Under the pieces are notes generated by a model. It did no database searches and was not told the origin of the DNA. It saw only the letters and a program-made list of their open reading frames with translations. A program made the position numbers and the translations under genes. From DASVEE01 sp036399695 (lineage in GTDB: Bacteria; Acidobacteriota; Thermoanaerobaculia; Gp7-AA8): 12,510 nucleotides of DNA. How positions within the stretch are numbered: position 1 is the first letter of the stretch; every line of letters begins with the position of its first letter. The DNA is taken from NCBI GenBank assembly GCA_036399695.1, contig DASWMP010000177.1:1-12510 (forward strand), in the 5' to 3' direction. Positions 1 to 7,910 of the stretch are shown in pieces.

Positions 1-22
1 TATTCGGCGGAATCTGAATGTG

Positions 23-44
23 GGACAGACACTCCTGTCTGTCC
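23..44. repeat. Perfect 9-bp palindromic hairpin
   Basis: The arms GGACAGACA (23-31) and TGTCTGTCC (36-44) are perfectly complementary around the four-base loop CTCC. The hairpin lies about 100 bases beyond the stop codon of the minus-strand gene at 145-657. It has no T-run on either side, so it is not a canonical intrinsic terminator. It could be a dispersed REP-like palindrome or a transcript-stabilising 3' structure; one copy cannot decide. The rest of 1-144 shows no convincing gene. Confidence 0.6.
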
Positions 45-144
45 GCGCCCGCAGGCGCCGGTTCATCGACGGCAGAACCAAGGGAGTAGATCGAGGCGCA
101 CCGTTTTGAGACACCCTCCGTTCGCCACCGCACTCCGAGATCCC

Positions 145-657
145 TCACCGCCCCACGACCACCCGTACGCCTGCGAACAATCCCAGCTCCTGGCTCTGGA
201 CCCCGTTCTCGCGAAACCCGCCGCCGGTCTCGAAGGGCGCAAAGCGCACCCGGCCCAGCAGCTCCCAGCGTCCAAGATCGTACAAATAGACGCCTTCGAC
301 ATTGCCGGTGTAGGTGATGTTCGTCTCGCTCGTGTTCACGAACGTCGGGCCGGCGCCGACCCAGAACGAGTGCTTTCCCGACTGCAGTGCGCGCCAGGCG
401 ACGTCCGCGTGGATGAGGTAGATGCGCGTGTAGACCGAATCCGAGCCCTGCACCGCCAGCTCGACGGCCCACCGTTCCTTGCGCCCGAACACCTCCAGGC
501 TGCCGACCGGGTCGTAGTTGCCGTAGCCCGTGTTGTCGTGGAACGCCTGCATGCCGAACGAGGCGCCGGCGCCGGCTTCGACCTGCGCGCTTGCGAAGAC
601 GGCCACGAAAGAGGAGAACAGGAGTACGACGAGGAACCGGGACGGGGTCATGGCCAT
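145..657 (-). CDS. Small secreted, probable outer-membrane beta-barrel protein
   Basis: This 170-residue protein opens with a clear signal peptide: a basic residue near the start, a hydrophobic run (residues 8-22) and a likely cut after FASA-Q. The mature part has no long hydrophobic helix. It shows alternating polar and hydrophobic stretches rich in aromatics and glycine (for example residues 61-90, 96-103 and 122-140) and ends in a strand-like segment, FAGVRVVVGR. That pattern fits a small outer-membrane beta-barrel, though the last residue is not the usual aromatic. I recognise no specific family. The start is uncertain: ATG codons lie at 657 and 651, and a GGGAG about 14 bases upstream of the first is a weak ribosome site. 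The same frame stays open far upstream across ribF, but that extension reads as antisense and lacks a signal peptide. The gene is divergent from ribF, with 66 bases between the starts. Confidence 0.72.
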   Translation of the reverse strand: MAMTPSRFLVVLLFSSFVAVFASAQVEAGAGASFGMQAFHDNTGYGNYDPVGSLEVFGRKERWAVELAVQGSDSVYTRIYLIHADVAWRALQSGKHSFWVGAGPTFVNTSETNITYTGNVEGVYLYDLGRWELLGRVRFAPFETGGGFRENGVQSQELGLFAGVRVVVGR

Positions 658-723
658 CAATACGTCCGTCACTCCCACGCCGTCCAGCCGGAGGCGCTGT
701 AGTAAAGTGCGCCATCCGTAGCG

Positions 724-1707
724 ATGCTCGTACTCCACGACCCCCTCAAACAGACAGATCTCCCTCGCGGCTGCGTTGCCACGGTCGGCAATTTCGACGG
801 CATGCACGTCGGCCATCAGGAGATCGTGCGCGGCGTCATCGCCCGCGGGCGTGAGCTCGGCAAACCGACGGCCGTCATCACTTTCCATCCGCACCCGCTC
901 TCCGTCGTCGCCCCCGATCGCGTGCCGAAGCAGATCCTCACCCTGGGCCAGAAGGAAGAGATCCTCCGCGAGATGGGCGTGGACGCGCTGATGATCGTGC
1001 CTTTCTCGCACGAGTTCTCCCGCTGGACGGCCGACCGCTTCATCCAGGAGTTCCTCGTCGACGCCCTCCGCGTCACCGAGGTCCACATCGGCCGCGACTT
1101 CTGCTTCGGCGCGGGACGGGAAGGAAACCTCGGCAAGCTCACGGCAGCCGGGGAGAGCTTCGGCTTCGGCGTCCGTGGCGTCGACGACGTCAAGCTGCGC
1201 GGCATCCGTGTCTCCAGCTCGATCGTCCGCGACGCCATCGCCAAAGGGGCCATGCACATCGTGACGATGGCCCTCGGCCGCACCTATTTCGTCGACGGCC
1301 GCGTCGCCACCGGACGCCGCCTCGGCCGCAAGATGGGCTTCCCGACCGTCAACGTCGACCCGCAGAACGAGCTCTTTCCCGGCTCCGGCGTCTACGTCAC
1401 GACCTCACGCTTCGAGAGCTTCTCACGCTCGTTCGAGAGCGTGACGAACATCGGCGTCCGGCCCACGCTCTACGAGAACTACGCGACGACGATCGAGAGC
1501 CACATCCTCGACTTCGATTCGAACGTTTACGGGGACACCATCCGCCTCTACTTCCACGGCCTCCTGCGGCGGGAGCAGCAGTTCCGCTCCGCGCTCGAGC
1601 TGACGAACCAGATCCGCCAGGACATCGACCGCTCGCGCCGCTATTTCCTGCGGCATCCGATTCGCTTCAACGACGTCGGCGTCGAATCCGAGGATTCCTG
1701 GTACTGA
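724..1707 (+). CDS. ribF: Bifunctional riboflavin kinase / FMN adenylyltransferase (FAD synthetase)
   Basis: The enzyme phosphorylates riboflavin to FMN and then adenylylates FMN to FAD in the cytoplasm, using ATP for both steps. The 327 residues match the usual RibF length. The N-terminal adenylyltransferase domain (about 15-175) carries VGNFDGMHVGH with the HxGH nucleotide-transferase signature (residues 28-31), FHPHP (54-58), GRDFCFGAGREGN (123-135) and the SSSIVR motif (164-169). The C-terminal kinase domain (about 183-310) carries GRKMGFPTVNV (201-211), TNIGVRPT (241-248) and ESHILDFD (258-265), which includes the expected catalytic glutamate. No good ribosome-binding site precedes the ATG. 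The stop lies only 9 bases before the next gene, so the two are probably co-transcribed. Family assignment is secure. Confidence 0.97.
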   Translation: MLVLHDPLKQTDLPRGCVATVGNFDGMHVGHQEIVRGVIARGRELGKPTAVITFHPHPLSVVAPDRVPKQILTLGQKEEILREMGVDALMIVPFSHEFSRWTADRFIQEFLVDALRVTEVHIGRDFCFGAGREGNLGKLTAAGESFGFGVRGVDDVKLRGIRVSSSIVRDAIAKGAMHIVTMALGRTYFVDGRVATGRRLGRKMGFPTVNVDPQNELFPGSGVYVTTSRFESFSRSFESVTNIGVRPTLYENYATTIESHILDFDSNVYGDTIRLYFHGLLRREQQFRSALELTNQIRQDIDRSRRYFLRHPIRFNDVGVESEDSWY

Positions 1708-1716
1708 CGCGCACGC

Positions 1717-2601
1717 ATGTCCGATCCCGTACTCGCCATCGTTCTGTTCGCGGCCTTCTTCATCGCCCTGCCGCTCGCGCACTTTTTCAAGACGCTCGAT
1801 GGCGGCCTCTGGCGCGATGGGCGCACGCCTGTGATCGCCGGCATCGTGGCGGGGGCGATCGTCCGCTTGGTCACTGAAGACGAGCTCCTCCGCGTGGTGC
1901 TGATCGGCGTGCTGCTGACGGCCGCCGCGCTGTACGTCCGCCTGACCGGCCGCGAGTCGGAGCCGACGGACGGTCTCACCCTCGGCGCGCTCATGGGCGG
2001 CGCCGCCGCGATCCCGCTCGTCTTCACCAGCGGCGACGACGCGCACCTGCTCCGCTTCGCCGAATGCGTCCTGGCCGGTGCCGTGGCCGGGTACGGCGTG
2101 ACGTTCGCCCTCTCGCGTGTCACCGATCGCCTCAAGCAACTGGCCCTCGATGCCGCGACGGCCGGGGTGTCAGTCGCCGTGGCGTACGTGCCGACGTTGG
2201 CCATTCGTGCCGGCATCCCGGAGCGCCGCCTGGTCATCGGCGTGGCCGCGGCGATCCCGCTGCTGCTCGTGGCCATCGTTTTCAAGCAGTGGCCCGGCCT
2301 GCGTGCCGAGTTGCGGGAGGAAGCGGCGCTCAACGTCCTAGACGAGATGGACGTCCGGACCACCGCCCATCCGCTCCTGCGCCTTGGCCGCGCCGGCTGG
2401 CACGACGCGGAAGCGCATCGCGAGTTCGTCCGCGTCGCCAACCGCATCGCGTTACGCAAACGCCAGCAACGCCACCGCCCCGACGCCATCGCCCGCCTCT
2501 ACCAGGTCGAGATCATCAAACTGCGCATGCAACTGCAGGAGATGAGCGCCATCGACTTTCGCATGCGCGCCGCCGCAGCGCGGGAACGCGCGCAGACGTA
2601 G
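1717..2601 (+). CDS. Seven-helix membrane protein with charged cytoplasmic tail, unknown function
   Basis: I do not recognise this 294-residue protein. About seven hydrophobic segments are visible, near residues 4-22, 37-52, 57-75, 86-104, 113-131, 145-164 and 171-189. A highly charged, helical tail of about 100 residues follows (195-294), rich in Arg, Glu and Ala. Its last part (255-290) looks able to form a coiled coil. The positive charge after the last helix suggests a cytoplasmic tail. The start codon is 9 bases after the ribF stop with no Shine-Dalgarno site of its own; a GAGGATT lies within the end of ribF. Expression probably depends on ribF transcription or coupling. The neighbourhood alone does not show a role in flavin transport, and the helix arrangement does not match a riboflavin transporter that I know. 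The gene converges on the minus-strand gene at 2692. Confidence 0.8.
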   Translation: MSDPVLAIVLFAAFFIALPLAHFFKTLDGGLWRDGRTPVIAGIVAGAIVRLVTEDELLRVVLIGVLLTAAALYVRLTGRESEPTDGLTLGALMGGAAAIPLVFTSGDDAHLLRFAECVLAGAVAGYGVTFALSRVTDRLKQLALDAATAGVSVAVAYVPTLAIRAGIPERRLVIGVAAAIPLLLVAIVFKQWPGLRAELREEAALNVLDEMDVRTTAHPLLRLGRAGWHDAEAHREFVRVANRIALRKRQQRHRPDAIARLYQVEIIKLRMQLQEMSAIDFRMRAAAARERAQT

Positions 2602-2606
2602 AGACG

Positions 2607-2688
2607 CGTTGTCCGTTGCCCGTTTTCCGTTGTCCGTGCAGTGTTCTGCCGGAGGAACGGGTGGACGGACAACGGACAACGAACAACG
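2607..2688. repeat. Paired inverted arrays of a CGTTGTC-type heptamer between convergent genes
   Basis: On the plus strand, four heptamers run in perfect phase from 2607 to 2634: CGTTGTC, CGTTGCC, CGTTTTC, CGTTGTC. On the minus strand, three more run from 2688 down to 2668: CGTTGTT, CGTTGTC, CGTTGTC. The two arrays face each other, so 2607-2622 can pair with 2666-2681 at 15 of 16 positions around a 43-base loop. The block fills nearly all of the gap between two convergent genes. A short T-run (2690-2693) follows the right arm, so it may also act as a weak terminator for the plus-strand operon. Confidence 0.75.
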
Positions 2689-2691
2689 GTT

Positions 2692-3300
2692 TTACGGTGC
2701 GCTCGGTGCGTAGACGCTGACGGTTACGGCGCCGTTGTCCGTCTGCACGGTGGCGTTGCGGACGACTGGGGGGTAGTCGGAGACGAGGCCCCAGAAGTAG
2801 CTGCTCTCACCAGTGCCGGGGCTGCCGCCGCCGTACACGTTCGAGCCGAGATTGAAGAACGTCGTGCCGAAGAAGATGAAGGAGGCCGAGATGCCCTTCG
2901 TCCCGATGCCGCCCACCGTCACGTTGAAGACGTGATCCGTCGCGTTCAGGTCGAAGTTGTAGTCGTACTGGCGGATCGGTCCCCAGCCCGCAATATTCAT
3001 CGACGAGACGTACGGGATCGAGAGGATGCCGACGGCATTCGTCATGTCGACGCGGTACTTGTAGAGCCACTTCCCGGCCGCCGGCGAGCCCGGCTGCCCC
3101 TGCTGGATGCGCGACTGAATGCGCCCCCCGCTCGGCAGGGGAGAGACCATGTCGGAGATGACGGGATTGACGCAGTTCGTGGCGAAGATGCAGTTCACCT
3201 GCGGCGCCGAGGTGTTGACCACGTTGTAGGCCATGGCGGGCGCCGTGAGCGCCAGCGTGAGGACGAGGAGCGACACAAAACGAATCGACATACGCTGCAT
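2692..3300 (-). CDS. Secreted protein of unknown function
   Basis: This 202-residue protein has a strong signal peptide: MQRMSIR, then a hydrophobic core (about residues 8-20), with probable cleavage after APAMA (residue 24). The mature protein has two close cysteines (C37 and C43), which could form a small disulphide loop. It is otherwise rich in beta-type, Gly/Ser/Asn/Val segments, with a glycine-rich loop near residues 157-164 (YGGGSPGTG) and no further membrane helix. A secreted beta-sandwich is a reasonable guess; I recognise no family and see no sorting signal or lipobox. The start at 3300 is supported by AAGGA six bases upstream; a second ATG at 3291 is less well placed. It lies 64 bases downstream of the lipase-maturation-factor remnant on the same strand and converges on the membrane-protein gene at 1717-2601. 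Confidence 0.78.
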   Translation of the reverse strand: MQRMSIRFVSLLVLTLALTAPAMAYNVVNTSAPQVNCIFATNCVNPVISDMVSPLPSGGRIQSRIQQGQPGSPAAGKWLYKYRVDMTNAVGILSIPYVSSMNIAGWGPIRQYDYNFDLNATDHVFNVTVGGIGTKGISASFIFFGTTFFNLGSNVYGGGSPGTGESSYFWGLVSDYPPVVRNATVQTDNGAVTVSVYAPSAP

Positions 3301-3364
3301 AGTTCTTCCTTTTCTCTTTCTCGTTGGGAGTCGAGCAGGTAGTGCAGCGGGGGTCGAAAACGTT

Positions 3365-3934
3365 TCAGCGGTATTCGCCGGCGAGCTCGCGATGCCACCA
3401 GGCGCCGGTGCGGGCGCGCTCGGCAGGCGTGGTGAAGCGGTATCGCCACAGCACCGCCCGCACCGCTCGCGGCGGCGCACCGGGGAAGGGATTGCGGGCG
3501 AAGAGTTGCATCCCGTCCGACTGGTAGCTCGAGAACACCTGCGCCGCCGCGACGAACGAGAGGAAGCAGACTGCCGCTACGCCGATGGCGAGCCGCGGCC
3601 AAAGGTTGAGCACGAGCGCCGCCGACGCCAGCAGCCCGATGACGACGACGGCGGTGAGCATGGCGTTGGAGGCGCTGATCCAGAAGAGCGTCGGCACGAG
3701 CCAGAACGCTTTCAGCCCGGCCACTTCACGGGCGTAGGGGAGGTAGTCGCGCGCCGGCAGGATGCCGCCGGTGCCGATGAGCCCGTGGATCTGAAACCAG
3801 AGCGAGTGAAACGCCGAGGCAAAGATGAGCCCGAGAGCGCGCAACCAGAGCCAGCGCGCCACCAGGAACGGTGCCGGATCGGCAAACCAGCGGCGGGAGA
3901 AGGGACGCTCCTCGATTGCGAGCTCCTCGAACAC
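3365..3934 (-). pseudogene. Lipase maturation factor family gene with a large internal deletion
   Basis: The 189-residue reading frame joins two ends of an LMF1/LMF2-like membrane protein. Residues 27-63 (RWLWLRALG... SLWFQIHGLIG... GILPA) and 130-142 (AAQVFSSYQSDGM) match my knowledge of the N-terminal, multi-helix part of the bacterial family. Residues 146-189 (ARNPFPGAPPRAVRA, WRYRFTTPAERARTGAWW, ELAGEY) match its extreme C-terminus. Intact bacterial members are roughly 450-500 residues, so some 270-300 residues, including later membrane helices, appear to be missing between residues 142 and 146 (near 3500-3511). The frame is kept across the join. The only start seen is GTG at 3934, without a ribosome site; an in-frame TGA lies about 45 bases further upstream. 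Alternatives are a genuine miniature variant or an assembly collapse. It is divergent from the VWA gene at 4019. Confidence 0.62.
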
Positions 3935-4018
3935 GGGGGAGGTGCGGTGCAGGAAGTTGGCCGCACTCCGGGATCAGATCTTCGCCACAAAATCCGGCGA
4001 CTCGTGTCTTGCACTGTG

Positions 4019-5149
4019 ATGAGAGGAAAAGCTGCGGTTGCCGCTCTGCTGTTGCTGTGCGTTTCGTTGGCCGCGTACGCACAATCCCCGCTGAAAACGA
4101 GAGGCGCGGTCGACTGGATCTTTCTGGTCGATACCTCCGGCTCGATGAAGGAGCACGCGGTCTTCGATGACGTGCAGGCCAGTCTCCGCACGTTCATCAA
4201 CGGGACCAGTCCGGGGGACTCCGTCACGCTCTACTCGTTCGCTGGGGACGTGACCTTCAAGGGTTCCTCGGACATCCACGGTGATTTCGATCGCAACCAG
4301 TTGCTGGCCATCAGCGATGACCTGAAAGCCGACGGGAAACGGACACACCTCGGCGCTGCCATCTCCAAGGGATTTCAGCGCTCAGAGGAGTTGATGCAGC
4401 GCGGCGACGCCACGCGCACCCGGGCCATCGTCCTGTTCACCGACGGTAAGGAAGACGTGAAGGGGATTGCCAATCCCATCTCCATCCCCGCTAACGCCGA
4501 GCGCGTGCAGAAGAGCAAGCCTTTCATCTTCTTCGTCTCGATGGCCGAGCACGAGCCAAAGCTCCAGGCGTTCGAGGGTGGCAAGTTCATCGAAGCCAAG
4601 AACGCCGACGCCATCGCCAACGTGGCGCGGGATATCCGGTCCGTCGTCGAGCCGCCGCCGCCGCCGTTACCGCCTGTTGAGAAGACGACGACACAATCCC
4701 CTCCGCCGCCACCGCCCGCACCCGAGCCTGCACCTTCGCCCCTTGCTCGTGCGCTGAAATGGCTGATCCCTCTGACCCTCCTCGCCATCGCCGCGCTCGT
4801 CGCGTTCGTCACCCAGAAAAAGCGCAACCAGCTCGAAGGGGAGCTGGAAGTGCTCGCGCCGCGCAGCGCCGAGACCTTCATCGGGCTGCCGAAGCTGAAG
4901 GCCACGGAGGTCGTGCTCAGCGCGCTCGTGCCGGCCGAGATCCTCGGCGGGTCCGACGCCCGGCTCTTCGTGCGCCGGCGCAACGGCGCCAAGAGCGTCT
5001 GGATCGCCACCAGCGAAGGGACCATGCGCGTCAACGACATCGAAGTTCCGCTCACCGAGCTTTATGACGCCGACACCATCCGGATCGGCGACGCCAGGCT
5101 GCGCTTCAACCACGTCGGTCACATTCGTCCCGAGGAGATCGCCCAGTGA
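4019..5149 (+). CDS. Membrane-anchored VWA protein with degenerate FHA-like cytoplasmic tail
   Basis: This 376-residue protein appears to bridge the periplasm and cytoplasm. A signal peptide (1-21, ending AAYA-Q) is followed by a VWA domain (about 30-205) with a complete metal-ion site: DTSGS (D38, S40, S42), T109 and D142 in FTDG. A proline-rich linker (211-241) leads to one membrane helix (about 247-265), then QKKR, a positive-inside signal that puts the C-terminus in the cytoplasm. Residues 285-365 resemble an FHA fold, ending in the typical 'RVND...L.DADTIRIGDARLRF' pattern, but the usual arginine and serine-histidine phosphothreonine contacts are not evident. It is the first gene of a three-gene cluster; its stop overlaps the GTG start of the tubulin-like gene. 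GTG codons at 4016 and 4004 are alternative starts. No clear promoter or ribosome site is visible in 3935-4018. The frame is open much further upstream, but only as antisense to other genes. Confidence 0.88.
   Translation: MRGKAAVAALLLLCVSLAAYAQSPLKTRGAVDWIFLVDTSGSMKEHAVFDDVQASLRTFINGTSPGDSVTLYSFAGDVTFKGSSDIHGDFDRNQLLAISDDLKADGKRTHLGAAISKGFQRSEELMQRGDATRTRAIVLFTDGKEDVKGIANPISIPANAERVQKSKPFIFFVSMAEHEPKLQAFEGGKFIEAKNADAIANVARDIRSVVEPPPPPLPPVEKTTTQSPPPPPPAPEPAPSPLARALKWLIPLTLLAIAALVAFVTQKKRNQLEGELEVLAPRSAETFIGLPKLKATEVVLSALVPAEILGGSDARLFVRRRNGAKSVWIATSEGTMRVNDIEVPLTELYDADTIRIGDARLRFNHVGHIRPEEIAQ
5132..5149 (+). promoter_or_regulatory. Ribosome-binding site and 4-nt stop/start overlap
   Basis: GAGGAG (5132-5137) sits eight bases before the GTG start at 5146, whose bases overlap the TGA stop of the VWA gene (5147-5149). 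This decides the start of the tubulin-like gene and indicates translational coupling, a sign that the two products are needed together. Confidence 0.75.
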
Positions 5150-7893
5150 AAAACAACGTCGTCTTTCGTCCCACCGTCGTCATCGGCCTTGGCGGCACCG
5201 GCTATGGCGCGCTGCTCAAGCTCAAGAAACGCTTCATCGAGGCCTACGGCTCGCTCCCGCCGATCGTCCGCTTCCTCTCGATCGACACCACCGAGAACGC
5301 CGAAGCCTCCGCCTCGCCGCAGGAATCGGCGGACGGGCACCTCGACCACAACGAGCAGTACGTCCTGCAGGTCGGCAACCCCGGCGCGCTGATCAACCGC
5401 GGCAACGACCACATCGACGAATGGTGGCCGTCCGAGATCCCGACGAGCGCCATCATCGCCGGGGCCGGGCAGGTGCGTGCGCGAGGACGGCTGGCGCTCT
5501 TCGCCAAGGCGCCGGAGGTCTACAGCCGGATCCAGCGCGCGGTCGACGACGTGCGCAACATCCGCAACCAGAAGCAGATGTACACCGAGCAGTTCCAGGT
5601 CTCGTCGCGCTCCGGCGTGGAGGTGTACATCGTCGGCAGCCTCGCCGGCGGCACCGGCAGCGGCCTCTTTCTCGACATCGCCTTCATGGCCCGCGACATC
5701 GTCGGCGGCGACGAGCAGTCCAACTTCACCGGCGTTTTCCTCCTCCCTCGCTTCTTCTCCCGCTTCGCCGGCGTCGCCCTCGTCAAGCCGAACGCCTACG
5801 GCGCGCTCAAGGAGATCGAGTACCTCTCGACGATGAAAGGGACGCTGCAGATCAATTACGGCATGCGCCGCGTCGAGGTGAACCGCCCGCCGTTCGATCT
5901 CATCTACCTCATCGACAGTCTCAACGAGCAGGGGCGCACCGTCTCAGATCCCAACGACATTCTCGGCCTGATCTCCGACGGCCTGTACGTGCAGATGGGC
6001 TCACAGATCGGCGTCGACAACGCCAACGCCGTCGACAACATCAAGACGCAGCTCGCCGTCGCCGGCCGGGTGAAAGGACGCTCGCCGCAGTACTGCAGCT
6101 TCGGCGTCGCCTCGCTGGCCATGCCCAGCTTCGACGCCCTGATGTATGAGGACGCCAAGCGGCTCGTCATCGAAGACCTGCTCGACGGCGCCGTCTCCGA
6201 TGCGGAGATGGAAGCGGAGGTGCAGCGCTTCGTCGACCAGCACCGGCTGCGCGAGGACGAGAACGATCAGGTCATCGAGTTCCTCAGCCAGCGCGAAGGC
6301 GGCGGCCAGCTCCGCGTCCCGATGCCCCTCGGCCAGTTGCAGTTCGACAACAAGGCGCTGGTCTCGATCAAGAACCTGCACACCGTGCACCGCTCGCGCG
6401 CCGAGCGGCAGATCGCGCAGGCGATCGGCGCCAACTTCGAGAAGCTGCGCGACGATTCCGTCGCCGGCATCAACGCCATCTACGAGAGCACGATCAACCG
6501 CGTCAACGGCTTCACTCGCGCGCTGCGCTTCTTCGAGAAGCTCCAGGCGAAGCTCGAGTGGTACCGCAACATGATGGACGCGGAGGCGAAGGAGGAGCGC
6601 ACGAAGCTGAAGGCGCTCAACTTCAAGACCGCCGAAGACCAGATCAACGAAGCCGTGGGGGCGTTCCTCCGCCGCGAGGCGCGCATCAAGACCGCGTGCG
6701 AGACGTACGGCGGCATCGTCGACCGGGAGACGGAGCTGACGATCGTCGTGGCCCGTCTGGAGAAGGCGGCCGAGCTCTATTCGACGCTGCACGCGCACAC
6801 GCAGTCGGTCCTCGACAACTGCCTGCGCATCCGCGAGAACCTCAGCGCCACGCGCAAGCTCTTCGAGCAGCAGCATCTCGACGCTACGAATCCGCGTGGC
6901 ACCACGCGCCTGTTCGAGCAGGTCATTCCCTTCGAGCCGGGCGACCAGCGCCCGAAGGTCACGGGCGCGGACTTCATCAAGTGGTACGCCGATCATCATC
7001 CGGGCGGTTCGCTCTCGCAGTGGGCCACGCTGCGCGCCGCGGAAGTGCACGCGGACGTGAAGGAGTTCGTGGAGAAGCGCTACGAGCCGCTCACGTCGCT
7101 GACGATGGACGACATCCTGCGGCGTTCGGCGCCCGAGGCCGTGTCGCAGGAGCTCAAACGCCTCGACAACCTCAGCGTGCCGCTCTGGCGCTACGACCTC
7201 GGACGCATCCCGGTGGTCAACCAGACCGTCATCAACGAGTTCTATCACTACGGCGTGGCTGACGCCGACACGACGGTGCTGAAGGATTCGCGCTATGAGG
7301 CCGGCCTGCCGAAAGGAAACGCCAAGCCGTCGATCGTCTCCACGCGCGACGCGCGGCGCATCCTCCTGTTCAAGGTGAAGACCGGCATCCCGCTGTTCGC
7401 CCTCGCGGACATGGAGGAGCTGGAGCGCGCGTACCTCGACCCGAACAAAGTGATCTCGAACCACATCGACAAGCGCTGGCAGGACCTGCCGAACCTCATC
7501 CCCCGCAGCGGCGACGGAGAAGCCCTCCGCTGGTTCGCACTCGCCCAGGCGCCGGAGCCCTTCGCCATCATCAAGCGCGACGGCGCCTGGTATTCGATGC
7601 GCTCGAAGAGCGCCCGCCGCGTCGACAACAGCCTCGTGCGCCTGGCGCAGGGCCGCGTCCCCGCCTATGCCACGTTCGAGAAGAACCGCGACCTCGTGCA
7701 GGAAGCAGAGGAAGCGATCGACGCCATCGTCACCCGCGAAGGCGCCGTGAAGGTGGTCCAGATCCTCAAGGAGTACACCGAATCGCTGACGAAGCAGATG
7801 GCCGGCGCCGCCGAACCGGCGGTGAAGGACCAGGTGGAGCACGAGATCCAGGCGATCGAGGATTACGTGCGAAGGATGGAGACGCTGAGTTGA
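5146..7893 (+). CDS. Tubulin/FtsZ-like GTPase (Tubulin_2-like family)
   Basis: This 915-residue protein is predicted to be cytoplasmic, with no signal peptide or membrane helix. Its N-terminal third looks like a tubulin-superfamily domain. VVIGLGGTGYGALL (residues 11-24) supplies the first nucleotide loop. GSLAGGTGSGLFLDIA (164-179) contains the GGTGSG tubulin/FtsZ signature for guanine-nucleotide phosphates. NAYGALKEIEYLS (216-228) and FDLIYLIDSLNE (250-261) follow in the usual order for tubulin-like proteins of this class. The remaining ~550 residues are mainly charged helical sequence, probably coiled coil around 430-580, far longer than FtsZ (about 350-400). The start is a GTG in a GTGA overlap with the preceding stop, with a good ribosome site (GAGGAG, 5132-5137) eight bases upstream, so translation is likely coupled to the VWA gene. 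GTP-driven polymerisation is inferred from the family and is not visible in the sequence. Confidence 0.9.
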   Translation: MKNNVVFRPTVVIGLGGTGYGALLKLKKRFIEAYGSLPPIVRFLSIDTTENAEASASPQESADGHLDHNEQYVLQVGNPGALINRGNDHIDEWWPSEIPTSAIIAGAGQVRARGRLALFAKAPEVYSRIQRAVDDVRNIRNQKQMYTEQFQVSSRSGVEVYIVGSLAGGTGSGLFLDIAFMARDIVGGDEQSNFTGVFLLPRFFSRFAGVALVKPNAYGALKEIEYLSTMKGTLQINYGMRRVEVNRPPFDLIYLIDSLNEQGRTVSDPNDILGLISDGLYVQMGSQIGVDNANAVDNIKTQLAVAGRVKGRSPQYCSFGVASLAMPSFDALMYEDAKRLVIEDLLDGAVSDAEMEAEVQRFVDQHRLREDENDQVIEFLSQREGGGQLRVPMPLGQLQFDNKALVSIKNLHTVHRSRAERQIAQAIGANFEKLRDDSVAGINAIYESTINRVNGFTRALRFFEKLQAKLEWYRNMMDAEAKEERTKLKALNFKTAEDQINEAVGAFLRREARIKTACETYGGIVDRETELTIVVARLEKAAELYSTLHAHTQSVLDNCLRIRENLSATRKLFEQQHLDATNPRGTTRLFEQVIPFEPGDQRPKVTGADFIKWYADHHPGGSLSQWATLRAAEVHADVKEFVEKRYEPLTSLTMDDILRRSAPEAVSQELKRLDNLSVPLWRYDLGRIPVVNQTVINEFYHYGVADADTTVLKDSRYEAGLPKGNAKPSIVSTRDARRILLFKVKTGIPLFALADMEELERAYLDPNKVISNHIDKRWQDLPNLIPRSGDGEALRWFALAQAPEPFAIIKRDGAWYSMRSKSARRVDNSLVRLAQGRVPAYATFEKNRDLVQEAEEAIDAIVTREGAVKVVQILKEYTESLTKQMAGAAEPAVKDQVEHEIQAIEDYVRRMETLS

Positions 7894-7910
7894 GCGGGCC
7901 ACAGCTCACC

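Noticed and set aside
703..708. TAAAGT as a -10 element for ribF
   Set aside because: It matches four of six consensus positions but has no -35 partner and an unhelpful spacing; not strong enough to list as a feature.
658..1257. N-terminal extension of the beta-barrel-like protein across ribF
   Set aside because: It is antisense to ribF, and the signal peptide at 657 marks the real N-terminus.
3957..3993. TTGGCC and CAAAAT as a promoter for the VWA cluster
   Set aside because: The spacer would be about 25 bases, far beyond the usual 16-19, so the pairing is not credible.
3233..4018. 262-codon in-frame upstream extension of the VWA protein
   Set aside because: It is antisense to the secreted protein and the LMF-like gene, is unlike VWA family N-termini, and would bury a good signal peptide internally.
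6001..7902. 633-codon open frame antisense to the tubulin-like gene
   Set aside because: It lies wholly opposite a recognisable conserved gene, has the Arg/Leu/Glu-rich, low-complexity composition of GC-rich antisense frames, and shows no motif.
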